A stretch of 64,000 nt of DNA from JASEGV01 sp947085405 (GTDB taxonomy: Bacteria > Bacteroidota > Ignavibacteria > UBA10030 > BY39), in contig CAMTWO010000035.1 of assembly GCA_947085405.1 (NCBI GenBank), positions 1-64,000 on the forward strand. Reading direction: 5' to 3'. Below are positions 52,717 to 60,539 of this stretch, in pieces (within the stretch, counting starts at the first letter, position 1; every line of letters begins with the position of its first letter). Position numbers and translations under genes: made by a program. The notes below the pieces were generated by a model. That model did not search any database. It was not told the origin of the DNA and was given only the letters and a program-made list of their open reading frames with translations.

Positions 52717-54600
52717 TTATAAAAGTGTTTTTATGCTCATTGTTAAGTTCGTAGAATATCGAGGTTGCGTGTTTGTATATTCGATTCGCTCGTGCCAACC
52801 TTTTACGATAAGTTCAATTTTCGGTCTGAAGAAAAATGTTATAAGTGCAACCGGTCCGATACTTTGCAAATGAGTTTCTATCTGTCTCGTTTTACCGACG
52901 TAACCGAAACGTTTTTGACTAAAGTAACGAATGCCTGATGAAAAAAGCAAATCAGTCGTTGCTTTGTAAAATGCTTGCAGCATGTAAGTCTGATCCTCGA
53001 AATAATTTATCGGTCGCCCTTTAAATGCTTTCCAGTTTAATACACCTCTTTCATACAAACTTATGTAACTGAACCAATCGAAACCAACTCGTGGAGTTAT
53101 CGAAATTCTTGTTGAATCTATGAATGAGAACTGCCTGAACGAGAAGCTCTTCACCGGAACTTGTAAATCCTTGAAATCGTAAACCGTGTAATTCGCTAAA
53201 ACTTCGAATGTATTTGTCGTAGAAAAAGATTTCGTCGGAATGTATTGGATGCGGGGGGAGAGGCGTAAAATTCTGTTCCAATTATTGTTGGCGCTCCGTG
53301 TACCTAACAAGTAAACTGTGTGAGATAAATTAGCATCGACGGCTATTTGGGCAAACAGATAGCGGTTAATGTTATGATAGGTTGTGAGATTATAAGCCAT
53401 CCACAACTCGTCGCGGTCGTCGTCGTTGAGTTTGCTTGGTGTATCGTAACGCAGTATGCTGCTTGAACCTGTTAATGAAATTCTGTCGGAGTTGGTTAAA
53501 TTAATTCCTACGTTTGCAGTGAGCGTCGAACGGCGTGAATAATTATTTTTTTTATCCTCATCACGTTTGCGTAAATCGAAAGCCGATTGAGAAACTTGGT
53601 CATCCTTTTTTATCGCATGAGTAACATCCCGTTCTCCATAAAATATTTGAACCAAACCGTTCAAAGAGTTACTTGGCTGAAAGGCAAGCTGAGCAGCGCC
53701 CTCGATTCTAAAATCATCAATGATGTTATCGAAATAGCGTCCGGCTACCGGCTTGTATTTTATAGATTTTTGTATATTTCGCACGAGAACTAAACCGTTT
53801 GCCGAGAATAAAAACCGGCTGCTGATGTTGTAATCGAGAGTATCCTGCACTAAATAAAAAATTTCAGTCCGTTTCTCAATATTGTTAGCGGTATTAAATT
53901 TCCATTGAACTGCAGTATCGGCAGCAAAGTAAAAATCGCGTTGATAATTTTTGTAAGTAATGTTTAAAACGTTGCGGGTCTTTTCAAAAAATATTTTATC
54001 TAACCTTAACATCAGGTTTTGTGTTTCTAAATATCGCGGGTCTAACCGGTCAACCTGATACACTCCATTCAGAAAAGTATTGAACCCACCCAATTGCAAA
54101 TCAACAGTTTTTGCACTTAAGAGATATGAAACGCCTGCATCCTGTTCAGTAATTTGCCGGTCGATACGGAATCCAACCATCGGCTCAAAGAGGAATTTCG
54201 AAAAAGGTGCATATTCAAAACCGCCGTGAACCAAATGCGAGGCAATGCTGCTGATGCCGATTCCCTGATTATCGGAAATCACTAATGATGAAATTTTCAA
54301 AGATGTTTTAAGAGGAGACGAAATTTTATATTTAGTTGAAAAATCGACCGACTGCTCATCGCGGATGATGTTTTTGTGAGTTTTGATAAGAGAAGATTTG
54401 AAGCGTTCATCAAATTGAAAATCGAAACCCGCAAAACTTGATTTGTAAAAAATATTCGCATCCCACCGGTGCGTGTTGATGTTTTTATCATAACCCATCG
54501 ACAGATTGTTCATAGTTGATGTTGAAGTATCTGTTTGTCCGTTAGTGTTCCACATTAAGAAGCCGGTGGCAATAATAAATGTAAAAAACCGATAACTCAT
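52717..54600 (-). CDS. Putative outer-membrane beta-barrel protein
   Basis: The product of about 627 aa has a signal peptide (FFTFIIATGFLMWNTNGQ). Alternating polar and hydrophobic strands run to the end, with many aromatic residues and a closing segment (NLTMSIKTLL) typical of barrel strands. No TonB box or plug domain is seen, and I do not recognise the family. The ATG at 54600 overlaps the SDR stop; a TTG one codon earlier is also possible. The order SDR, barrel, RsbW-like protein suggests cotranscription. Confidence 0.7.
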   Translation of the reverse strand: MSYRFFTFIIATGFLMWNTNGQTDTSTSTMNNLSMGYDKNINTHRWDANIFYKSSFAGFDFQFDERFKSSLIKTHKNIIRDEQSVDFSTKYKISSPLKTSLKISSLVISDNQGIGISSIASHLVHGGFEYAPFSKFLFEPMVGFRIDRQITEQDAGVSYLLSAKTVDLQLGGFNTFLNGVYQVDRLDPRYLETQNLMLRLDKIFFEKTRNVLNITYKNYQRDFYFAADTAVQWKFNTANNIEKRTEIFYLVQDTLDYNISSRFLFSANGLVLVRNIQKSIKYKPVAGRYFDNIIDDFRIEGAAQLAFQPSNSLNGLVQIFYGERDVTHAIKKDDQVSQSAFDLRKRDEDKKNNYSRRSTLTANVGINLTNSDRISLTGSSSILRYDTPSKLNDDDRDELWMAYNLTTYHNINRYLFAQIAVDANLSHTVYLLGTRSANNNWNRILRLSPRIQYIPTKSFSTTNTFEVLANYTVYDFKDLQVPVKSFSFRQFSFIDSTRISITPRVGFDWFSYISLYERGVLNWKAFKGRPINYFEDQTYMLQAFYKATTDLLFSSGIRYFSQKRFGYVGKTRQIETHLQSIGPVALITFFFRPKIELIVKGWHERIEYTNTQPRYSTNLTMSIKTLL

Positions 54601-55391
54601 CAAGCTGTTCCGCGTGTAGTTCCACCATCGACGTTTATCGAAATACCTGAAATAAAATTAGCCGCCTCGGATGCTAAAAAAACTACTGCGGATGCAACTT
54701 CTTCAGAACGGACGAGTCTTCCGAATGGATTATCAGATTTTAGCATTTGCCGCATCTCATCGGGAGTTACGTTTTGTAAGGAAGCCAATGTTCCGATGGT
54801 TTGTTCAGTGAGAGGAGTTTCGGTAGTCCCAGGGTTAACCGCATTAACGGTGATATTATCTTTAGCCAATTCTAACGCCAATGATTTTGTAAAATTAAGA
54901 AGCGCTCCGTTAGTGATACCGGGAAGCATAAGAGTTGGCTTCGGCTCTTTGCCAGCTGTGCCAATTACATTAATAATTCTTCCGCCACCTTGCTGTCGCA
55001 TAAATGGAATTACTTCGCGTGCAAAACGGATATAACCTAATAATTTTAAATTGATGTGGGCTTCAAAAATTTCGTCGGTAATTTCAAAAATCCCTCCGAT
55101 GTGAGCACCGCCGGCATTGTTCACTAAAATATCGACACGCTTGTATTTTGAGATTGCCTTGGTAACAACCCGCTTGATGTCGTTTGTTCTTGTGAGATTT
55201 GCTTTAACAAAAGTTACTTCAGTATGGAAGCGGTCTTTAATTTCAGTTTCTGTTTGCTGCAATTGTTCTTCGGTTCGGGCGCATAAAATAAGCCGCACTC
55301 CTTCGTTTGCGAGTGCGAGTGCGATAGCTTTACCGATTCCTTGTGTTGCACCTGTAACGATTGCAGTTTTTCCGTTTAAACCTGTATTCAT
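54600..55391 (-). CDS. SDR-fold protein lacking the Ser-Tyr-Lys catalytic triad
   Basis: The 263-aa protein has a normal SDR cofactor half: TGATQGIGKAIA (residues 13-24), CART..Q and VNNAGGA (about 90). The C-terminal IDVDGG-like segment (INVDGGTT) is also present. The catalytic residues are missing. Aligned on standard SDRs, the Ser is G144 (NVIGTAG), the Tyr is P157 and the Lys is N161 (LPGITNGALLNFTKSLA). A few SDR subfamilies share this loss. It may bind a nucleotide without classical oxidoreductase chemistry, or use another mechanism. It lies 5 nt after the metallo-beta-lactamase gene. Confidence 0.85.
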   Translation of the reverse strand: MNTGLNGKTAIVTGATQGIGKAIALALANEGVRLILCARTEEQLQQTETEIKDRFHTEVTFVKANLTRTNDIKRVVTKAISKYKRVDILVNNAGGAHIGGIFEITDEIFEAHINLKLLGYIRFAREVIPFMRQQGGGRIINVIGTAGKEPKPTLMLPGITNGALLNFTKSLALELAKDNITVNAVNPGTTETPLTEQTIGTLASLQNVTPDEMRQMLKSDNPFGRLVRSEEVASAVVFLASEAANFISGISINVDGGTTRGTA

Positions 55392-55396
55392 AGATT

Positions 55397-56791
55397 TTAT
55401 TGAAGATTAAAAATTTCACCCTGTTTAGGGATTACCGATTTATATCCCTTTGCGGCTATCTGTTGTTTTAAAATTTCTGACCGTTCAAGTTCGCCGTGAA
55501 CAATAAATATATTTTCCATAATCGTTGAATCGAATTGAGAAATATATTTTACTAACTCGTTCCCGTCGGCATGAGCGCTGAACGATTCGAGGACGACAAC
55601 CTCGGCACGCAGTTTATAAAATTTTTCGAATATTCTGACTTCTGGATTTTTATCTACAATTTTTCTACCCAATGTATGTTCGGCAGTATAGCCGACTATA
55701 AGAATTGTGTTGCGAGAGTCCTCGATATTATTTGCAAGGTGGTGAAGTATGCGTCCTGCCTCGCACATACCTGACGCAGATATTATAACGTAAGTTCCTT
55801 CTTTTTCATTTAAAGCTTTCGAGTCATCAGTAGATTGTATATAACGGATTTGATTGAAGCCAAACGGGTCGTGATGTTTGAGGAGATGTGCTGCTGTTTC
55901 CTTATCAAAACATTCAGGATGTAAGCGATAAATTTCAGTTACGTTTGTTGCCAACGGGCTATCGACGAATACCGGAATTTTCGGAAGCCTGCCTGCTTCA
56001 GATAAACGAAAAAGTGAGTAAACCACATCTTGAGTTCTTCCAACACTGAAAGCCGGTATAATAATTTTACCGCCGCGTTGCAATGTCCGCTTGATAACAG
56101 CTTCGAGTTGATTATCCATTTCAGTCGGGGGATGATGGGCGACTCCGCCATAAGTGCTCTCGCTTATTAAGTAATTGGTGTCGCCCATGAATTCAGGATC
56201 GCGGATTATTGGCAAATTCCATCTTCCGATGTCGCCGCTGAAACCGAGCGTTTTAGTTTTGCCGTTTTCCGAAATTGTTAAACGAATTCCCGCCGACCCT
56301 AAAATGTGTCCGGCATCGAAAAACTTTGCCTTCACTCCTTCACAAACCTGAAATTCGCGACGGTACGGAAAACCCTGAAAATATCCGAGTGTCTCTAAAA
56401 CATCTTGCGGAGTATAAAGAGGCTCAACTCGAGGTTCATTGTTTTTCCTTGCTTTCTTATTTAAATACTCAGCATCCTTTTCCTGTATAAACGAGCTGTC
56501 CATCAGCATAGCGCTGCACAAATCGCGAGTAGCGGATGTTGAGTAAATTGTGCCGTTAAAACCGTTTCTGACAAGGGTTGGAAGATTTCCGCTGTGGTCG
56601 ATATGTGCGTGCGATAAAATTACAGCATCAATTGTTTGCGGGTCGAAAGGGAAATTGCGGTTGCGTTCGTTCGCCTCGCTCCGTTTACCTTGATATAATC
56701 CACAGTCGAGGAGTATTTTCTTTCCGTTAATATGTAAAAGATGCATGGAACCTGTTACAGTTTGTGCTGCACCAAAAAATTCAATTTTCAT
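55397..56791 (-). CDS. Beta-CASP metallo-beta-lactamase ribonuclease-like protein
   Basis: The roughly 464-aa protein is of the CPSF73/YsiL-like type that cuts RNA. The zinc motif is SHAHIDHSGNLP (near residue 55), with GAAQTVTGSMHLL and LLDCGLYQG before it. Later come DAGHILGSAGI, FSGDIGR, the beta-CASP motif IISASGMCEAGRILHHL and the final SFSAHADG. It acts in the cytoplasm on RNA. I chose ATG 56791 (KIEFFGAAQTVTGS); an upstream in-frame start would add a tail not found in the family. A small membrane-protein gene is divergent from it. Confidence 0.9.
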   Translation of the reverse strand: MKIEFFGAAQTVTGSMHLLHINGKKILLDCGLYQGKRSEANERNRNFPFDPQTIDAVILSHAHIDHSGNLPTLVRNGFNGTIYSTSATRDLCSAMLMDSSFIQEKDAEYLNKKARKNNEPRVEPLYTPQDVLETLGYFQGFPYRREFQVCEGVKAKFFDAGHILGSAGIRLTISENGKTKTLGFSGDIGRWNLPIIRDPEFMGDTNYLISESTYGGVAHHPPTEMDNQLEAVIKRTLQRGGKIIIPAFSVGRTQDVVYSLFRLSEAGRLPKIPVFVDSPLATNVTEIYRLHPECFDKETAAHLLKHHDPFGFNQIRYIQSTDDSKALNEKEGTYVIISASGMCEAGRILHHLANNIEDSRNTILIVGYTAEHTLGRKIVDKNPEVRIFEKFYKLRAEVVVLESFSAHADGNELVKYISQFDSTIMENIFIVHGELERSEILKQQIAAKGYKSVIPKQGEIFNLQ

Positions 56792-56864
56792 AGAGTTTGA
56801 TTTTTCTAAAGGCAATCCTTATATTGATTCAGAAACTAAAATCTCAATTAATTATTTTTTATTT

Positions 56865-57023
56865 ATGGATGAAGATAAAAATCTTTTCAACGTATTAAAG
56901 TGGATCGGAATAGCAGCTCTCGTTGCCATACCTATTTATTTCATTTCTAAACACATATTAGAAGAAGAACAGCAAGTCGAAGATTTCGACGACGAAAACA
57001 TATTCGCCGAAGAACTTCAGTAA
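56865..57023 (+). CDS. Small single-pass membrane protein
   Basis: A 52-aa ORF begins with ATG (MDEDKNLFNVLKW), has one transmembrane helix (about IGIAALVAIPIYFISKHI) and an acidic tail (EEEQQVEDFDDE). It lies between divergent and convergent genes and ends 3 nt before the PBP1A stop. I do not recognise a family. Clear amphipathic ends around one helix support a real gene. Confidence 0.55.
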   Translation: MDEDKNLFNVLKWIGIAALVAIPIYFISKHILEEEQQVEDFDDENIFAEELQ

Positions 57024-57026
57024 AAA

Positions 57027-59255
57027 TTAAAAATTAGTGTTTCCTTTCGATGTTTTATGATCTTCCCAATGTGAAGACGTATGCAGGGAGCAAGGAGCGG
57101 GAAGATATTTTTTATTAAATATTTCTTCATAAGTTGAGGGACAAAATTCCGTAGCCAATCCTTTCGAATCCGAACAGATCAATTCTCGGACAATACCTTC
57201 GGGCTGTTGAAAAAATTCTACGGGTAATCCAATTGATTTATCTTCATAAACGGAACCCATAAAACGTCCCCAAATCGGAGCTGCCGCTCTTCCGCCTTGA
57301 CCATCGGCGCTAGTGAAGTGAACGCTTTTATTATCAAATCCCACCCATACACCTGCCGTTAACTGAGGTGTAAAACCGATAAACCATGAATCGGCATATT
57401 CCTGTGTCGTTCCGGTTTTTCCGGCAGCTGGTAAATTGAAATAACTCCGAACGCGCGTTCCTGTTCCGCTGTTCACTGCATCTTCTAACATACTCGTAAT
57501 TATGTATGCAGTTTCTTTGCTTAAAACTTCGCGCCGCTCCGATTGATTCTCTTCGATAATATTTCCATCTTTATCTTCGATTCTAATTATTGAGAAGGGC
57601 TGAACATAAACACCATCATTGGGATATACGCTGAATGCCGCAGTAATTTCGAGCGGCGAAACTTCACCCGTCCCCATCGAAAGCGATTCATAAGGAGGCA
57701 ACTTCGATTTTATTCCCATCCTGTTTGCGTATTCAATAACTTGCTGAACAGGAGCGATCTCCATAATTGCCCGGACTGCAAGCAAGTTAATTGAAAATTT
57801 TAATCCTTCTCTGATTGTATTTTTCCCGCCGAAAGTTCCATCAAAATTTTGCGGAGTCCACCTGCTTCCACCAACCATCATTAAAGTTACAGGTTGATTT
57901 AGAATTTCGAATGAAGGGGGATAACCGTTGTCGATTGCAACTGTATATACGAAAGGTTTAAACGTTGAACCGGGTTGTCGCTGTATCTGCGTGATGTGGT
58001 TGAGTCCGTATTTGAAATGACGGAAATTCGACCCTCCGACCATAGCAACTATTCCGCCCGACCGATGGTCGATTGAAACAAAACCGACTTCAATTTGTGT
58101 GGAAGATTTTTTTACTGAATCGATGAAGGCTGAATTATGGCGTAAACTTTTTGCAATACTTTCTTTCTCAGCCTGTGTTTTTGCTTTTCGATAAATATCG
58201 GAAGTGCGTATAGTATGCGAAATTGCAATTTCGAGCACGTCCTTGTTGCGGCTCCAATTCCATGCTTTTGTAAAATTCGGCTGATAATCTTTAAGATGTT
58301 CCTCTACCGCCCGGTTCGCATGCCGTTGCATCCGGCTATCGAGTGTAGTATAAATATTTAAGCCGTCGCGATAAATATCGAATCCATAAGTTTCCGATTT
58401 TTGCATTAATTGCTGACGAATGTATTCCACAAAATGAGGAGCAACTCCAGTTATCCCTTCGCTATTTGCAGGACGGATTTGTAATTCATCGGCTTTTGCT
58501 TTTTCTGCTTCAATTTCGGTGAGATAATTGTATTTCAGCATCTGCTCAATCACGGTATTACGCCGGCTGATAGCGCGTTCGGGATAATTGACAGGGTCGT
58601 ATCTGCCCGGACCTTTCAATAATCCGATGAGCAGGGCGGCTTCGCCGATTGTTAAATCGGCTGGAATCTTTCCGAAGTAAATTTGCGATGCTGCCGAAAT
58701 ACCATAAGCACTTCTACCGTAGTAAGTTACGTTCAGATACATTTCGATGATTTCATCTTTCGTGTAGTTCGATTCAATTTGAAATGCTGTAATGAACTCT
58801 CGGAATTTACGTGTAATTTTATCGTGAAATTTTTTACGTTCTACTTTTAAGTCGTATAAATTCCGTGAAAGTTGTTGTGTGATAGTGCTTGCACCTTCCC
58901 GCATCTGAAAAGTAATGATGTTTTTTATCATCGCTCTGACAAAGCGTAAAACATCGACACCCCAGTGCTTTCTGAAATTTTTATCTTCTGTTGCAATTAA
59001 GGCATCGATTAGATGGGGAGGAAGCTCTTTTAAATTGGCGCGGGTTCTGTTTTTTATGAAAAACTGGTCGAGAACTTCACCATCTATAGAATAAACTTTA
59101 GTGGCGAGCTCGGCTTTTGGATTCTCGAGGTCTTCCAATGAAGGTAAACCCGAAATAATGTAGGGGATATAGAAAGCCAGGAAGAACAAAAAAACAATGA
59201 ATGCAATTATTATTTTTTTATTATGTTTTTTCCGATATGATTTTTTTGCCGCCAT
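57027..59255 (-). CDS. Penicillin-binding protein 1A (bifunctional transglycosylase/transpeptidase)
   Basis: The 742-aa membrane protein builds peptidoglycan. A basic N-terminus and one membrane helix (about 15-35) come first. The GT51 domain follows, with IATEDKNFRKHWGVD and EGASTITQQLSRNLY (catalytic Glu), and NVTYYGRSAYGISAA. The transpeptidase has the SxxK motif QPGSTFKPF, an SxN-type motif and KTGTTQEYADSWFIG. The length is normal for class A PBPs. The C-terminal tail is short and cysteine-bearing (CSDSKG, CPSTYEE, PCSLH). It is followed 5 nt upstream by lpxH in the same operon. Confidence 0.94.
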   Translation of the reverse strand: MAAKKSYRKKHNKKIIIAFIVFLFFLAFYIPYIISGLPSLEDLENPKAELATKVYSIDGEVLDQFFIKNRTRANLKELPPHLIDALIATEDKNFRKHWGVDVLRFVRAMIKNIITFQMREGASTITQQLSRNLYDLKVERKKFHDKITRKFREFITAFQIESNYTKDEIIEMYLNVTYYGRSAYGISAASQIYFGKIPADLTIGEAALLIGLLKGPGRYDPVNYPERAISRRNTVIEQMLKYNYLTEIEAEKAKADELQIRPANSEGITGVAPHFVEYIRQQLMQKSETYGFDIYRDGLNIYTTLDSRMQRHANRAVEEHLKDYQPNFTKAWNWSRNKDVLEIAISHTIRTSDIYRKAKTQAEKESIAKSLRHNSAFIDSVKKSSTQIEVGFVSIDHRSGGIVAMVGGSNFRHFKYGLNHITQIQRQPGSTFKPFVYTVAIDNGYPPSFEILNQPVTLMMVGGSRWTPQNFDGTFGGKNTIREGLKFSINLLAVRAIMEIAPVQQVIEYANRMGIKSKLPPYESLSMGTGEVSPLEITAAFSVYPNDGVYVQPFSIIRIEDKDGNIIEENQSERREVLSKETAYIITSMLEDAVNSGTGTRVRSYFNLPAAGKTGTTQEYADSWFIGFTPQLTAGVWVGFDNKSVHFTSADGQGGRAAAPIWGRFMGSVYEDKSIGLPVEFFQQPEGIVRELICSDSKGLATEFCPSTYEEIFNKKYLPAPCSLHTSSHWEDHKTSKGNTNF

Positions 59256-59260
59256 AAATA

Positions 59261-59992
59261 TTATTTACCCGATGACCAATTTTTTAATTCTATCACTCCA
59301 TCAACTAATTCTGCATAGGAATAATGCGAAATCCAATCGCCTAAGTTAACATACAAACCATTCCCGATTCTTTGGAAACTCGGTTCGTGCCTGTGTCCCA
59401 TTATTACGATATCGTAACCTTCCAGAATTTTTCGTTCGGCGGCTTTTTTCATTCCGTCTTCTTCACCAAAGTGTTTGTTTGAAGAATGTTTGCGACTCGT
59501 ACGCGAAATTTTTTTTGCCAAAGTAACTCCTAAATCGGGATGGAGCATTCTGTAAAGTTTAATGTTAATCGGGCTTCTCAGAATTTTTTTTAAAATATTA
59601 TAACCGTGGTCGTTCGATGTAAAACCGTCGCCGTGGTGCATAAATATTTTTTTACCGTCGCGAACAATATCGAATGCGTCGAAGTGAACGCTTATTCCCA
59701 AGTCGTCCGAAAAAAAATTGTCCATCCAATAATCGTGGTTACCTGCAAGGTAATGAACTTTTATGTTGTTTCTGACTAACTCGTCGAGTTTTGAAATCGT
59801 GCGATGGAATCCTCGTGGTATCACGGTTTTGTATTCAAACCAGGCATCAAACAAGTCGCCTAAAATATAGAGCGAATCGGCATCTCTTTTAATATGATCA
59901 AAAAACGAGAGCAGAAGCGTTTCTTTTTTTGCCTCTGTTTCTTTGTTCCCCAATCCTAAGTGAGCGTCGGAAATGAAATATGCTTTTGGCAT
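59261..59992 (-). CDS. lpxH: UDP-2,3-diacylglucosamine diphosphatase
   Basis: The 243-aa metallophosphoesterase releases UMP from UDP-diacylglucosamine to make lipid X in lipid A synthesis. Metal motifs are ISDAHLG, GDLFDAWFE, GNHDYW, MHHGDGF and MGHRHEPSFQ, and the LpxH-type insert with KISRTSRKHSS is present. It shows the organism makes lipid A by the LpxH route. It lies 5 nt before the PBP1A start and 2 nt behind the DsbD-like gene. Confidence 0.9.
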   Translation of the reverse strand: MPKAYFISDAHLGLGNKETEAKKETLLLSFFDHIKRDADSLYILGDLFDAWFEYKTVIPRGFHRTISKLDELVRNNIKVHYLAGNHDYWMDNFFSDDLGISVHFDAFDIVRDGKKIFMHHGDGFTSNDHGYNILKKILRSPINIKLYRMLHPDLGVTLAKKISRTSRKHSSNKHFGEEDGMKKAAERKILEGYDIVIMGHRHEPSFQRIGNGLYVNLGDWISHYSYAELVDGVIELKNWSSGK

Positions 59993-59994
59993 TC

Positions 59995-60423
59995 TTATTT
60001 TTCTACAACAACATTAAGTTGTATTGTTTGTTGAAACCGGCTGCACCATCCTTCTTCATCCGAACAATAAAAATATGTAAGCGTTCCTTTAAGTTGATGT
60101 TTCCCGGGTTTTAGTTTTTTATTCAAGGTAAAACTTTGCTTTACTGGTTTTTTCAAATTTAAATATTCGCTTCCTTTGACTTTAGGAACATCGAGCTTAC
60201 CTAATGCAGCAAATTTTTTATCTATTTCTACTTCAATAGGAGGGTCTAAATTTATGTGAATGCCTTCTTGCGTGGCGAATGTAAATAAAAGTTCAGCATT
60301 ACCGCCTGCTTTAATCGTTGCCGGTTTCACAGAAGTATATACCTGAACGTATTTATTTTCGTCGTCGCCGAACATATATACCGGCACCAAAAATAGTATG
60401 AATATTGTGATTAGTTTCTGCAC
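59995..60423 (-). CDS. DsbD N-terminal-domain-like exported protein
   Basis: The 142-aa precursor has a signal peptide (ITIFILFLVPVYMFG). A DsbD-alpha-like immunoglobulin fold follows, with VKPATIKAGGNAELLFTFATQEGIHINLDPP and two cysteines in YFYCSDEEGWCSRF. In DsbD the alpha domain passes electrons to periplasmic partners; here no membrane or thioredoxin domain follows, so it works alone or with a separate DsbD. The start is GTG at 60423. It is divergent from the trehalose operon. Confidence 0.78.
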   Translation of the reverse strand: MQKLITIFILFLVPVYMFGDDENKYVQVYTSVKPATIKAGGNAELLFTFATQEGIHINLDPPIEVEIDKKFAALGKLDVPKVKGSEYLNLKKPVKQSFTLNKKLKPGKHQLKGTLTYFYCSDEEGWCSRFQQTIQLNVVVEK

Positions 60424-60491
60424 ATTAACCTTTGTTTTTAAATAATACTACTCATTTTTACGAAAATTTAAGGGAAAAAGCAAATAGGCTA

Positions 60492-60520
60492 TTGCTAATT
60501 GTATCTTTTTATATTATATA
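60492..60520 (+). promoter_or_regulatory. Candidate promoter of the trehalose operon
   Basis: TTGCTA (60492-60497) and TATATA (60515-60520) are 17 bp apart, 20 nt before the fused OtsA start. The match to sigma-70 is only moderate, and the AT-rich setting makes chance similarity possible. Confidence 0.35.
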
Positions 60521-60539
60521 TATAGTAAAAGGAAAAATT

